A DNA stretch of 64,000 bases from Beta vulgaris subsp. vulgaris (GCF_026745355.1 NC_079209.1:4696507-4760506); one strand, 5' to 3'; shown: positions 44,190 to 56,892, counted from the first letter of the stretch. Numbers and translations are program-made. Notes: generated by a model from the sequence alone, not told the origin.

Positions 44190-45587
44190 ATGGAGGTGTG
44201 GGGGGGGGGGGTAGGGTTTGGAACGGACAGAGAAAGAAGAGACCACATGGTCGATCTTCTCTCTCACTGCAGCTTCACCTTGCTTCACAACGGCAAGGAT
44301 TTGCTCCTGTTGTATATCAACCCGGATAACTCTTGCTTCAACACCCTGGACCATAGCATGCAGGAGAGCCGGAGACTCCTGTATTGATTTAGTATCCCAT
44401 GGGGACCAGTGGTGGAGAATAGGGGATAATCAACTGCCTGGGATCCTAAAGGAGCTCGATCCTCCTCCAGATTGATATGCACTGTATCCTGTCCCTGATC
44501 CCGGGGAGCCTTGGTCTCAACAATGCGTTGGCTTTTGCAGACGGACCTAGGACTCTCAGTACTGACCTCCTCTTCTAATTTCCTCTTGGACCCAATCTCT
44601 CCTTTCCCCTTCGTTTATGCTCTCTCAAAGACCAACTTCCCACATAGTACCTTTAAGGACAACCTTGAAAGGATATCCTTAGTCAAGTAATTATCTAGTT
44701 TAAGATCAAATGATGTACTAGAGGGGAGTTTCATCTGATTTTTCTTGAGAATCACAAAATAAGGTTGTCATATCCAACCTTAGTGTTATGGGAAATGCAA
44801 TAAGAGAGATGGAAGATTATTAAGGCAGGGAAATTAATCTTAACAATTTTAGCAAGACAGAACATTAACGAGAGATCCATAAGACTCGCTTGAGTCTTTT
44901 TGGATGTTCTCGATAAGATGAATCGCCAAACCAGTTGGGAAAGAAATTTGTGTGAGGAGAAAGGTCCTTTTGATCAAGGGTGACCTCAGAGTCCTTTCCC
45001 CCAAAGTATTTTAGAATAATAGCATTTGATACACCATTTACATTCAATTTAACCCTTCTCTTGACATAATCCTTGTACCCTTTAATAGGTACTTCAAATT
45101 ATTCGCCCAGCAGTTTTTTCGAAAACTTAATTATTTTCCCATTGACCACCCCAATGCATAGACCCTCATTGTTCTCAAGGCTCGAAACAAACTCACTCAT
45201 TTCATTTTCATATAACCCCTCATCAAAACTTAGGAGTTTATCCCATTTTTGGAATTTAACCATATTAAGAAACTGAATCCATTAAACTTTCTTGCACCAA
45301 GAAAAGTCGACACAAAACCCAATCATATATTTAGAAGACTTCAATTTCTTATCCCTTGTAATAGGAACCAGAACTTCCTTGTCTTGCTCTGTTTCAACTT
45401 CCTCCAAGATATCTTCTTTTTTCGAAGAACTCATTTCCGGTTCTCCCGAAATTTCGTGAGATCCCAAAGAATTGGCGTTGGAGTTTGATGATTCGGTTTC
45501 ACTGGCGTTGTAGTGATCCACCAATGGAGAAGATTTTTTAGTTGGGAAGTTTTGGGTATCGGCGGATGTGTTTCGTTTGGAAGCCAT
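44190..45587 (-). pseudogene. Env-like / plant transposon-domain ORF downstream of Copia D pol
   Basis: Starts MASKRNTSADTQNFPTKK at 45587 with an acidic, Ser-rich N-terminal 80 residues. After a break near 45280 it continues MVKFQKWDKLLSFDEG, YENEMSEFVSSLENNEG and LLGE, then a stop and EVPIKGYKDYVKRRV and LSPHTNFFPNW. This layout resembles the plant env-like / Transposase_32-type proteins found after pol in Sireviruses. The last part, near 44190-44480, is a poorly preserved C-terminus. Several stops, so dead as it stands. Its function in any plant is not established. 43593-44189 is non-coding. Confidence 0.5.
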
Positions 45588-46311
45588 TTTTGGTGAGGTG
45601 AAAGAGAATGAGTTTGAAGTTCAGAGGTTTTAGGAGAGAGAATAAGGTGGTTTTGCATAGGTGTTGGTTTTCGGGTAAAAGTAGTGAATTTTGGCGTGTG
45701 AAAGTGGGTTGATTTGATGGGTTTTTATGTGGGTAGATTTGTGAGGGATGGTAAAAGAAGTAAATGCGGCTTTTCTTTTTCCCTTCTCTAAATCCTTTGG
45801 ATTTATCAATTTTGGGTATGTACATGCACGCTGGTGAAACATTGCTTAATTTATGTTTTGAAATTTGTTTGTGGGTGATTAATGAAGAGGGATAATTAAT
45901 ATTCAATAGAGTGGACGGAAAAAGATAAAGATAAAACTAAAAAATAAAAAATAGAAATGAGAGGAATAATAAGAAAGAAAATTGAAGAAGGTGTGAACTC
46001 ATTCATGTTACATTTCTAAGCTATATGTACGTTGTCCTTACTATTTTGTGCTCAAGTATATGTATGGACAATAAGGAGAGTATTACGAAGACAAGATATG
46101 AGTCCTTTACGATATATGTAATATATGAACATCTTCACAACATGTTGCTTGTCAAATATGTTACTTTATGAGACTAAGGGTTTTATTTTGTGTAGCACAC
46201 CCAATGAATTCTAATCACTTCTAGTTCTAGGAAAATTTTTCTCAAATTTGTCTCTTGGAAGTGGTTTGGTCAAAATGTCAGCTATTTGATTTTCAGTAGG
46301 ACAAAATTCAA

Positions 46312-47251
46312 CTATGAAAAACCTTTTTCTACATTGTCTTTGAGAAAATGATGTCTAATGTGTATATGTTTGACTCTTGAATGATGGACTGGATCCTTGA
46401 AAATGCAAATGGCACTTGTATTATCACAATAGAGAAGAACACACTTAAACTTAATGCCAAAGTCTCTTATTTGTTGCTTGATCCAGAGGACCCGGGAACA
46501 GCATGCATCATCTGCCACAGACTCTGCTTTTGCAGTGGACAAGGCAAATGTGTTCTGTTTCTTTGAGCTCCATGAAACCAAGCTTGTTCCTGGATACTGA
46601 ACAATGCATGATGAGCTTTTGCGATTAACCAAGTTTCCAACATAATCCACATACGAATAACTTTCAAGATCAAAAATATCACATCGAGGATAGAACAAAG
46701 ATAATTCATCACTTACTTTCAAATACCAAAGAATTCTCTTAATTAACTACTGTTAAGTGAGATTCTTTGGGATTTGATTGGAATCTCGCACATAAACCAA
46801 CACTAAAAGCAATGTTAGGTCTGCTTAGAGTTAAGAAAGTAACTACCAATCATACCTCTATATTACTTCTCATTTACACACTTACCATTTGTGTTTTCAT
46901 CTAACCTTGTTCATGTTCCTACGGGAGTGTGGTTGGTTTTTGATTGTCCTAGTCCATATTTCTTTAGCAGCTCCTTCACATATTTTTGTTGATGAATCAT
47001 TGTTCCTCTTTCAGTTTGCTTGATTTGTAATCCTAGAAAGAAGTTAAATTCTCCCATTATACTCATTTCGAACTCACTACTCATAAGATCAACAAACTCC
47101 TTACAAAGAAGATCATTAGTAGCATCGAATATTATATCATCAACATAAATCTGAACTACTAGTATGTCTGTTCCTTTTGATCGAAGGAATAAGGTTCTAT
47201 CAACCTTACCTTTGATGAAATCATTAGAAAGCAAGAAATTTTGACAACCTT
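46312..47251 (-). pseudogene. Copia D reverse transcriptase (C-terminal part) and RNase H
   Basis: 47234-46911 encodes the palm with LVVQIYVDDIIFDATN, FEMSIMGEFNFFLGLQI and KYVKELLKKYGL. 46722-46312 encodes RNase H with YSYVDYVGNLVNRKS, WSSKKQNTFALSTAKAES, LLYCDNTSAICI and HIHIRHHFLKDNVEKG. A break between them, near 46730-46900, spoils the joint. Reverse transcriptase continues upstream at 51189 beyond the inserted solo LTR. 45588-46311 contains no ORF that I can name. Confidence 0.75.
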
Positions 47252-48542
47252 TGTAACACCCCGTATTTTTTTATACCCGTTTAGTAATTAGTTGCATTAA
47301 TTTATTTTAGGAAAATAATTTCAGATGTATGTCTTTTATTAAAAATATATTTCTTTTACTAGCTTTGACTTAATCTTTGGAGTGGTCAAAAACTAAATCC
47401 TATATTTCCTAGGTTAATCAAGTCACCTAACTAATCTATCATAAATATAGAGTAAGCAAAAGAAAAAAAAAGGAAAAAAGAAAAAAAGGGAAAGTAGAAC
47501 TTAGAAACCACGTTCTTTTCTTTTCCTCTGTACTACCTTTCTTTATCTTTCTTCTTCAACCTCTTGCTACACCCAAAAGAAGAAAAACAAAAACTCGATT
47601 AAAGCTACAACTTTCTTCATTAATCACCAACAAACATCAACTTTGTCCATCATCTCCATCTTCATATTGGGTTCGTTAGTTTGACAGAGAGGAATTAGTT
47701 CTTGGGCTTGCGGATTTCGGGTCGAAAATCGGCTCAAAGTTGTGATATCGGTCTCTTATTTTGTTTTTCACCTTCCCTTAATCAAGTAAGTTATAATCCT
47801 AAGTTTTATTTCCGTATTTGGTTAATTATTTTCAGAATTTGGGATTTTAAAAATTAGGATTCATAACAAAATCGAATTGGGGGAAATTCCTACTATGCGA
47901 AATTAGTGTAATTGGTTTGTGTTTCATGTTTAATTCCACTTCGTTAATGTATTTTCGAATTTGGGTATGTTGTTTGGTTAGGGTTCTTGAATAAATAGAA
48001 TTGGGGCAAATTTCTATATTAACATGTTTATATAATTGATTTATGTTTAATTTCTGATTCAATATGAGTAATGTTCATAGAAAAATTAATCTTGTAGTGG
48101 TTCCTTTAGGTGTTAATTGTTGTTGTGGTTGCAATTGTTGTCGTGGCTATGTTTTGCTCGCTGCTGTTGTTTAGGCGAATTTTCTCATTGATACAGTCAG
48201 TTTTAGGCCTTAGTTCCTTCATGAAAGTTGTAGAGCTCGAAAAGCTAATGAATTTAGACACAAGAATTACATGATTCGAAGTTGTATACAAGAAGTTATG
48301 CTTCCTGAAAGTTCATGCTGTTTTGGTGGTCTTGTATACGGGTAATGCTGTATGCGTGTAAGGGTAGGTAATGGAGGTTGATAACAGTGGTAAAGTACTC
48401 TATAAATTATTAGTGTGGTATTATTGCTTTAACATGTAGAAGTAGTAGTGAAGGAATTATGATAGTAGTTTGATAATTGCTTATTAAGTATATTGTTCAT
48501 ATGATGGTATAAGTAGTTTTGTCTTGGATTGAGTTGAATCAA

Positions 48543-48598
<56 letters not shown>

Positions 48599-49265
48599 AT
48601 ATATAGGAAGTGGATCTTGTGAAAACCACTCTTAGGCTGAAAACTGAAAACATCAAATCTTGACCGTCCGATTTCGCTTGGTTTTATTAACCGTCAGATC
48701 TTTCATTCTCCTTAGCTGGGTCATTGGCGATTTGTACCTCTCACCCTCATTTCTACCTCTCCATTCAAATCTTACCTCTCCATGCAAATCCTTTCTCTCT
48801 CTTACCCCATCCAATCTCACCGGCGATTTTCTCTCTCCATCCAATCTCACCGGCGATTTTCTCTCTCCTCATCTCAACTTCCATATCTGACCTCTCCATT
48901 CAAATCCTTTCTCACAAATATAACTCAATGGCGTCAACAATGGCGTCGGATCAGGAGCTTCTAATGAAATTCTCTCTCGTCTCCTCTCGCTTCAGTTTGA
49001 CGAGCTTGAGCTTCCATATTCGCAACTAATTTGCTGCTTTTAATTTCTCTCCTCAATTTGAAGCTTAATTTTCTCTCTCCTATCTTGGAATGCCGCCAAA
49101 GACAAAGGAGGTAATGTCAAATGTTTTTCGAATGTTTACTTCAATTCACAAATTCTTGTTTTTCGAACCCATAAATCCTTCTTTCTCAATTCTTCTTTAT
49201 ACCCATTAACTCTGAATCAAAGAGAAAGAAAATGTCTGAAATGGGTTGATGTAAATTCCCAGAAA

Positions 49266-49424
49266 CAACGAAAGTTTGGTTCTTTACATGTTGTTGTTGC
49301 TGCTGAAGCTGAGTTTGCTGAGACTGAGGAAGAGGAGAGAGAAAGTGGTGGTGGTGTTGTCACTTTGCCTAAGTCTACTAAGCCTAAGACTGGCAAAGCT
49401 GCTTTGCCTTTGAAGAGAGACAGA
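49266..49424 (+). pseudogene. RPL1: Captured first-exon fragment of plastid ribosomal protein L1
   Basis: Frame from CAA at 49266 reads QRKFGSLHVVVAAEAEFAET, an acidic stretch, and then TKPKTGKAALPLKRDR at 49424. It is immediately followed by GTATCAC, a splice-donor-like sequence. The end of the transit peptide and the KGKAAL-LKRDR block match plant chloroplast L1 as I remember it; the next residues of the real protein (TRSKRF) would be in exon 2, which is absent. So exon 1 plus the start of intron 1 was picked up. Confidence 0.7.
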
Positions 49425-49807
49425 GTATCACTTTTCTACACTTTTATATGTATATTCAGTTTTGATTTTGTTGAATTTGCCAATTTGGTGGTTGCTGATT
49501 GATTCTGGTTTTGGGTTGTACTTAATTTTTGTTTTTGTTGATTGTTGTAATGTGACGTAGATGATAGGGTAATACTAAACTAATTAGTTGGTAAATTATT
49601 TCTGGAATTTTGTGTGTTCATATACTTCCTCCGTTCTATATAATTGTAACTAACTCCGTACTCTTCTCAAACGAAGAATTATCTCTATTTTGATTAAATT
49701 TCTCTGGTTTGAGAGTTATGTGTTTTGATGAGTGTTGCGAAATTCGTTGAATGTTATTGCAAGTGTTGATAAATCGAGTTATTGTGTTTTTGATTTTTTT
49801 TTTATAG

Positions 49808-50085
49808 TTACCTTAGAAGTGGAAGAAGTTACTCTTATAGCATATAAAGTTACCCTAAAAGTGCTAAAAGTTACCCTTGAAATATATATAAAATTACCCT
49901 AAAATTGCTGAAAGTTACCCTAAAAATGGTAAAAGTTACCCTAAAAATGATAATAGTTACTCTTATAATAAATAAAGTTATCCTTGAAATATATAGAACT
50001 ACCCTTAATATAATAAAGTTACCCCAAAACTGGAAAAAGTTGCCCTAAAAGTGTTAAAAGTTACCCTAAAGGGGTTAAAAGTTAC
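49808..50085. repeat. Tandem array of AAAGTTACCCTAAAA units
   Basis: About 14 imperfect copies of a roughly 17-20 bp unit (AAAGTTACCCTAAAAGTGCT and variants), between the captured exon and the right TIR. Confidence 0.8.
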
Positions 50086-50132
50086 CTTTGTTTTCAGTTT
50101 TCAGCTTAAGAGCTGTTTTCAGCGGATCCCAC

Positions 50133-50172
<40 letters not shown>

Positions 50173-50798
50173 AGATTGCGGGTTCGTAGAGGAACCTTTT
50201 TGACTTGAGATTGAGATACATTGACTGTGTTTGCTACTAAGGTAAGATTTCTTACTGTGCTGTACAGATGTGTTCAGAAATTATTTTTCATGCTTAGAAA
50301 TTTGTTTTTACAACGAGATTGTTTTATGAAGTTTATATGTTGAGATTTATATTGTTCTCAATATTTATATTGAAAGAGTTTATGAGATCATATATGAGAC
50401 TTATATTAAAAGGAGGAAGTTCCTCTATGTTACCAAGTTGAGATTTTGAAAGAAGGAAGTTCCTCACCCTTACGAGGGTTTATAGAATTTTATTGTGGGG
50501 TTGCCGGTAAGCGGTATTCTCTGAGTTTGGAAGTACGTTGAGTTAACAGTGTCTCCACAATAAATTTTAGTAGTTGGGAGTATGTTGATCAATACTCTTG
50601 CCATTTGTCTTCCTTCTTGGTACGTTATCAAGTTAGGGGTATAAATACTCGGGACTTTGGTGTTTACCTTGTTTAGTGAGCCTAGCTAGCTCATTGGATT
50701 TTTATTACTTCCTACTCATAGATTACGAAAGGTTATATTTGAAAGTTTTACATAATAGTTCAGAAAGAAAGAAAGATTGGATTTGAGGTTGTTAGAAA

Positions 50799-50865
<67 letters not shown>

Positions 50866-51188
50866 TGTTTAATGTGCAGGGACTTGAAGATAGTTAGCTC
50901 CAGTTGGGTTAAAGAGTGCGTTGTATCCCTTTTGATTTAATAGGACTTTAAAATGACTTCCGCTGTTATTTATTTGACTATAAGATTTATGTTCTGGTTT
51001 GTAATAATTATTTTACAGTCTATTTAGTTGGTCTACAATAATTAGTTAAAACTTATTGGTTATTGTTTTAGTTAGAACCATTAGCCTCGGGTTATTATGA
51101 ATAATTATAGCGGCGTAGCACCTTTGGATTTCCGAGTTTATTTATATTAAGTTGAGTTTAGAAGTATTGGAAATTCAGGGTTGTTACA

Positions 51189-51480
51189 ACCTTTCATACC
51201 AAGATTTAGGAGCTTGTTTCAACCCATAAAGAGCCTTATCAAGCTTATAGACCTGATTTGGAAGTTCGAGATTTTCAAATCCAGAAGGTTGTTCCACATA
51301 GACGTCTTCAAGTGAAAATCCATTTAAGAATGCACATTTTATATTACTACCATTTCTATTGATAAAAGTGATGTAGTATTTTGTTTTAACCTACTGGTAT
51401 ATGTGTAAGGTTGAGCATAGAGCTCTTAATAAGTTCATAGCCTTATGAGGTGGTTTGTGACAGTACAAACTTGATTAACT
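51189..51480 (-). pseudogene. Copia D reverse transcriptase, upstream part
   Basis: On the minus strand this encodes the finger-palm region (GFSLEDVYVEQPSGFEN, then LPNQVYKLDKALYGLKQAP), directly continuous with 47251 once the solo LTR is removed. 51481-51588 continues upstream without a clear domain and then breaks. Confidence 0.65.
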
Positions 51481-52995
51481 TACCTATTTGAATGTGGGGA
51501 TTACTCCCAATCCCCTATGAGAGTTAGAAGGCTTAGGCTGTCTAGAGCATTCATGAGAATCCAAGCTAATTATGGGAACCGATATTACAATTGCGAGAAC
51601 GTTTCTTGATTTGAAAAAGGTTGAGTGCGCAACTATGCTGTGCTGACTTCGTGAAAGGTTCAAGAGAAATATACCCATTACGACAGTAAGACATAATTAT
51701 ATGCATTGAGTGTCAATTTAAGTCCATAAGACATTGATACTTCAAAACCTAGTATCTATTGCCCATATCATCTTTTTCCAGTCTTGTTTCTTTCAATTTT
51801 CTTCTTTTGAATCATGTGGGGGAATATATTGTTGGAGTTTATAAGAGTTTATAATAGAAAATCAAAGTTTGCTTCAAAAGAATATGAAGAGACTATTTTA
51901 TCTTTTGTTCCACATTGAAAGAATAGAAGGGAAGAGTAAGGTTTATAACCATTACTCTTCTTCTACTCTTTGAGTTGTGTAGCAATGAGGCTTAGTGGGT
52001 ATGTTGTGATATGTGGTTACCACGCGCGCACCGCCCGGTCCGTGCCAAAGCCATGGGCCATGGGCTTTGGGGAATAAACTTAACTTAACTATCTTTTTGG
52101 GTCAATTATTTGTCAGTATTTCATGAATATTTTTATCAATCTTAAGTTACTTTTTTCCCGTAATCTATATCTTAATATTTTGATTTTTCCCTAATTTATC
52201 TCCTAATTCGCATCCATCATTCTTCTTATTTATTGACTATTTTCCCATGATTTCAGCCATGTTATGATCTCGTTTGGTTTTCCCCCCTATAAATACTATT
52301 GTTTTGGTATTCATTGAGAACACATAAACGGAAAATCACATCTTCTTTTCTCTTTCTTTCTCCTCTATTATTCTGGGTAATGTTCAACACCAGAAGCGCA
52401 TAAACCGTGTATCCCTGGAGGTTGATTGATGTGGCCCGTGTGTTATTACGAGGCAAATTCAACTTTAAGGCAATAATCTTTTGACGCCATGATTGTCAGA
52501 TAAGTTTGTTTTAATTGTTACCAGTTTACGTTCCTACATTTGTTACCAGATACATTTTTTTTGGTGAATAAGTGATAGTTGGTGACTAGATGTGGTGGTA
52601 CATAAGTGGATAACTTTATGAATCAAAAAAAAAAAAAAATGAAATTGATATCAAGGTCTCTTAAGTTGGTTTTGGATTTTGTTCTAATTATATAATATGA
52701 TAAACGTATCTAGTTGTAAAAAAAAAAAACCAATCGATCTAAAGTAATGCACCCTTGTGGTAGTTTGGAAATTGCTCTTAATAACATTCAATTATTCAAA
52801 ACAAATTACTTTTATGATAGCTATGTAGGAAGGTGCTTTATTGACAGATTTGCTTGTAAGAAAAGGTTACCCAATTAGTATTAATTAGGAATAAAATACT
52901 TCTAGAAATGAAAAATATAGTTATTGCATGGATTTGCTTGGCTAATATGATTTTTTTTTTCTGTTGACCTGAAGTAGGGGGGGTTGTGTTTGGGG

Positions 52996-54336
52996 TAGGG
53001 GTGTTAATGAGCCAGACTGGCTCGCAAACTATTCGAGTTCGATTCGGTCAAAGCTCGGCTCGAGCGGGCTCGATTCGAGTTCGAGATCGGCTCGATACCT
53101 TAACGAGCCAAGCCTGAGCTACCTTAAGTTCGGCTCGAAAGCTCGCAAACAGGTTCGATAATTTTTTAGTAACTAAAATTTTTCAGTTATTTAATACTTC
53201 CTCCGTTTCTTTTTAAGTGACACACTTCTTGTTTTCACGTTTGCCAATGCGTTATTTTAACCATTAATATCTTCAATTATCAATAAGCAAAAATTATAAA
53301 AAGTTGATATTAAAAAAATTCACATTCAGACGAATCTAACAAGATCCCACATGGCTATGTTTTTCCTAACATGTAAATCACCAAAGCTAATTAAAGTTTA
53401 TACTTTGAATAGTAAACACTATGCAAATGTGTCACTTAAAAAGAAACGGAGGAAGTATAAGATAAAAAAAATTAATGAATAACTATGGTTAATAACAAGC
53501 ATGTTACTAATTATAATATTTTCCAATATCGAGATATTTTAAATTTGAAAGACAAGTGTTGTTACTAACAAAACATAATCAAAATCCATGTAGAGTGTAG
53601 CATGTTAGTGTTTTAATCATATGAAACTTTCGTTAATATTAAGAAAAACCTTCAAAAGGAACAAAAACTACATATATTATAGTACCCTTGACTCAATTTT
53701 TTTTTTTTTTTAAATCTTCATCTTCAACTTCAGTAAAAAACTTCTATTTTCATGTGATTAGAAAATCAGCAATATATTGACCCTTCAAACCTTCTGCCAA
53801 AACCTCAGCAACGTTAACCATGAACACCGTTACACCGACGGCGCGATAGTGCACCGGCGAAGATGACGGTGGTGATATCTGGGTCACAGTCGTCGGCGCA
53901 ACCAAGTTCAGGAGAGAGAAAGTGCAGTGAGAAGGAGGGAGTGCAGCGAGAGACTGAGAGTAGAGGATGGCGAAGAAGTGTGTTACATCTTGGGCATCCC
54001 ACATCGTTGGAATAGCATGAGGGGGGAGTTCAAAACTCTATAAAACAAACCATTGACATCTCATTACTCCACAACTGGCTTGCTTATTGCTTGGCTATAC
54101 AAGTTGACTAGTTTGGACATTGGGCCTCCATCCATCCTTGGACTTGTTTATGTTGAAAATAGTTTTCGAGCCTGACGAGCACGAGCCGAGTCCTAATTTT
54201 GGAACTCGAGCTCGAGCCGAGCTCAATATCTTAAGCTCGACGAACTTCGAGCTCGAGCCGAGCTCAATCATAAATGTTTTTGAGCCGACCTGAGCTTAGT
54301 TAAGTTCGGTCTTGGTTCGGCTCGTTAATACCCCTA
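52996..54336. mobile_element. Non-autonomous hAT element, TSD GTTTGGGG
   Basis: Ends TAGGGGTGTTAATGAGCC and GGCTCGTTAATACCCCTA are inverted repeats. The 8-bp duplication GTTTGGGG (52988-52995, 54337-54344) is exact, and the site is empty in segment A. Subterminal regions are full of CTCGAGC/GAGCTCG motifs. It contains a Stowaway element and, at 53750-54004 on the minus strand, a short frame without a known domain. No transposase. Confidence 0.88.
53197..53455. mobile_element. Stowaway MITE nested in the hAT element, TSD TA
   Basis: Ends CTTCCTCCGTTTCTTTTTAA and TTAAAAAGAAACGGAGGAAG, flanked by TA (53195-53196, 53456-53457). 259 bp. Confidence 0.88.
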
Positions 54337-54941
54337 GTTTGGGGCTTGACTTACTTTTGGTAAGATAATGATGGTAGATCACTGTTTCATCCACTGATGT
54401 TATATACGTTTTGGTTTACTGAGTTAAACCCAATAATCTAATTAATATAACTTGTAACAAATTTGTTTTTTTGTTGAATTATATATATCACAAATAGGTG
54501 TTTTGAGGAAAAAAAAAAAGTTAAGAAATCAATAATTTTGGAAATGAAAAAGAAACTGTGATTTAGATCTTGAAAAGTTATGCGATTATTTACTTCAAAG
54601 ACCCCATTTGAATCCGGTAACTAAAGTTAAGTTTTTAAAATTCTTGTAAACTGACCAATTCATGCGATTTTCATAAAAAATTCAGTTTCCAATCCCTAAA
54701 AACTAAGTGATGACCATTCAAAGTTTTTGTGAAAATTGCTTTTTAAAAAGGAAATCTGGCTAAAGGTCCTTGTAGACATTTTTGCACTACATTAACAATT
54801 TTTTATAGAAATTTTTACAAATGAATGAAATTATATTAAAAAAATCAAATCTTGGAGAGTGAAACTTAGATGTATGAAATGACGAGAGGATAGTGGAGAG
54901 GAGTAGAGCAGGGAGCATTTATTATATATCAGGGCGAAATA

Positions 54942-55460
54942 TCTCTATTATATAAGCCAAGGGAGGAGGTGTGGTGTCCTCTTTTGAAGTGACTAAAATA
55001 CCCTTAATGATCTAATTAATGGAATGAAAAAAATTACAAAAGCAAATCATTTAAAAATCTCATTCCAACTTGCCATTTAAAACAAGTTTAAAATGATATA
55101 TGCATCAAATACTTCAATCAAAAATTAAATGGACAAAATATTTATATCTTATAAAAAAAGATGGCATACATAACGTGCACATAAAAGTCTGAACATTCAC
55201 TACCTTTTGATACTCTTAATCCAGTTAAATCAACTCATTATTTTTGTTCTTTCTGTTCAATATTCATTCACAAAAAATTAATGTTAACAATCACTCACAA
55301 CCTTTTTATTTTTTTACATTAGCAAATTAATATATCTAAATTCATCTAACTGTTGAATTTTTCACATTTAAGTTTAATCATAAATAAAGTACGAGTGGAG
55401 TATCTAATAGAATAATAAATTTTAAAATTAACGCACGCATCGCGTGCATATGAAGGCTAG
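54942..55460 (+). mobile_element. Non-autonomous Helitron (family H1, long copy)
   Basis: Starts TCTCTATTATATAAG. Ends with hairpin GCACGCATCGCGTGC (55433-55447), a 13-nt spacer and CTAG, between host A and T. Segment A has the empty site near 34007. 519 bp, non-coding. Confidence 0.85.
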
Positions 55461-55965
55461 TATTAAATAGTGGACGACAAATCTACAAACCTTACAAATG
55501 AGCTCTCACACCCAACTAGTATTCATGGGGGATTCAAACCTACAAATTTCAATACCACGTGTAAATGGGATGACATAATTCTTGAGTTATTTGACATTGT
55601 CTCGGTCAAAACTCGATTCGAGTAAGTCCAAACCGAACTCAATTAAGGTGGATTCAAGATGTTGTCAAGTTAAATTGAGCAACTTTAAAACCCGACCTGA
55701 AAATTGTTGATAAAAAACTGTTAAGATATAATATTCTAAAGTTCTATTTATGTTATATTTCATATTTGTGTATTTAGGTCATAATAGGATGTATATATAT
55801 ATATATTGTGAAGATGAATGAGAAGAGTACAGTGTGAACCGCATTTGTCATGGCATCATGAGCATAGGTTAAAATCCTATTTTTCTTTTCCGCCATATTT
55901 GCGAATAGTGACATTGTTATTCCCACTCACAGAGACGTGAGATTATTATTGTCCATTCTTTCAGC

Positions 55966-56860
55966 ATGGGCAAAGAGGGAGAAGATAAATCACCAAAGGT
56001 AGAACCTGTCGATCTTGACTACTACCTTAGTTCGAGTAATGGACCCGGAGCGGTGATTACTCCAATCAAACTACGTGGGGCATCAAATTATGATGAGTGG
56101 GCTAAGGTCGTGAGACGTTCGATAACTTTAAAATTCAAGTTTGGCTTTGTAGATGGTACGATTGAGGTGCCATCGACAGATGCAAACAAGAAAAAGCTTT
56201 GGTAGCTGTGAATTCCATAGTGGTCTTGTGGATTACTAATACTGTTGAGGAAAGTTTGAGGTCCACCACGGAAGACTTTGATATAGCACATGAGTTGTGG
56301 ACTCACTTGAAGAAGGGATACTGCGTTGTGAGTGGTATTAGGGTTTGTCAACTCAAACAGGCTTTGAGTGACTGCAATCAAGGAGTGTCCGAAACCGTCA
56401 CGGAGTATGCGGCAAGGTTGTCGAAGGTGTGGAAGGAGGTAGTGCAATATTCTCGAGTGTCGTGGTGTACTTGTGGCAGATGTAAGTGTAATATTGCCAA
56501 GCAAGTAAGTGACATTCGTGAAGAAGATTACCTCCATTACTTTTTGATTAGTCTTGATGATCCGTATGAAGCCATGCGTGCTCAATTGTTAGCGCAAATT
56601 CCTTTACCTTCTGTTGATGAGGTTTACCAGACAGTCATAAACACCGAGCGTCTACGTAACAAGGGAGGCAAAGAGATGCAGAACGTGATGGCATTTAAGG
56701 TGGAGACCAAACACCGAGCTAAATACGACGATAAGAGTGACAAATTTTGTCCCCATTGTAACCGCGAGGGGTATGATGAGGCGAGTTGTAATCAAAATAC
56801 TGGTGGGATGAGAAAAAGCGGGGAGGTAGAGGCCCTGGGAGGCTGGGAGAGGTGGTAGGA
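55966..56860 (+). pseudogene. Copia C gag
   Basis: Starts MGKEGEDKSPKVEPVDLDYY, with the LRGASNYDEWAKVVRR block typical of this Gag family. One shift occurs near 56200, then the capsid core ELWTHLKKGY and DCNQGVSETVTEYAARLSKV. The zinc knuckle reads CPHCNREGYDEASC, with Tyr replacing the metal-binding His. A Gly/Arg-rich region follows with frame loss at 56800-56890. Confidence 0.75.
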
Positions 56861-56892
56861 GCTCGGGGGCGCGTGGAGGCAGAGGAGGACAT

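Larger units (their letters stand above)
48605..50136. mobile_element. Non-autonomous TIR element in an (AT)n tract, carrying a host gene fragment
   Basis: Left end GGAAGTGGATCTTGTGAAAA and right end TTTTCAGCGGATCCCACCCC are inverted copies over about 46 bp (36 of 46 matching by hand; inner part GCTGAAAACTGAAAAC exact). Both sides are TATATA, so the target duplication cannot be read. The interior has an RPL1 exon and a tandem array of AAAGTTACCCTAAAA units. Superfamily is uncertain; Mutator-like and mariner-like are both possible. Confidence 0.7.
47252..51188. mobile_element. Solo LTR, Ty3/gypsy-like, 3.9 kb, TSD ACCTT
   Basis: Begins TGTAACACCCCG and ends CAGGGTTGTTACA, flanked by ACCTT (47247-47251, 51189-51193), and splits the Copia D reverse transcriptase. 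Same end type as the solo LTR at 4125-7373. About 1.5 kb of it is a later TIR-element insertion (48605-50136). No gag-pol inside. (AT)n tracts at 48550-48603, 50136-50166 and 50803-50861. Confidence 0.75.
42450..51588 (-). mobile_element. Sirevirus-like Copia 'D', minus strand, split by a solo LTR
   Basis: Order on the minus strand from 51588 down: reverse transcriptase (51189-51480, then 46911-47251), RNase H (46312-46722), an env-like ORF region (45587-44190), non-coding DNA, a polypurine tract (GAGGGGGAA, 43580-43592) and a 3' LTR (43579-42450). An extra ORF after pol and a long LTR are Sirevirus traits. The 5' part with gag, protease and integrase is missing; the element breaks at 51588 against segment B. 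Confidence 0.65.

Noticed and set aside
48931..49029. Short ORF MASTMASDQELLMKF as a host gene start
   Set aside because: It stops after about 33 codons, lies inside a non-autonomous TIR element, and has no match that I can name.
53750..54004. 84-codon ORF on the minus strand ending EGLKGQYIADFLIT
   Set aside because: I considered a captured gene, but no domain is recognisable and it sits in a non-autonomous hAT element; left as part of that element.
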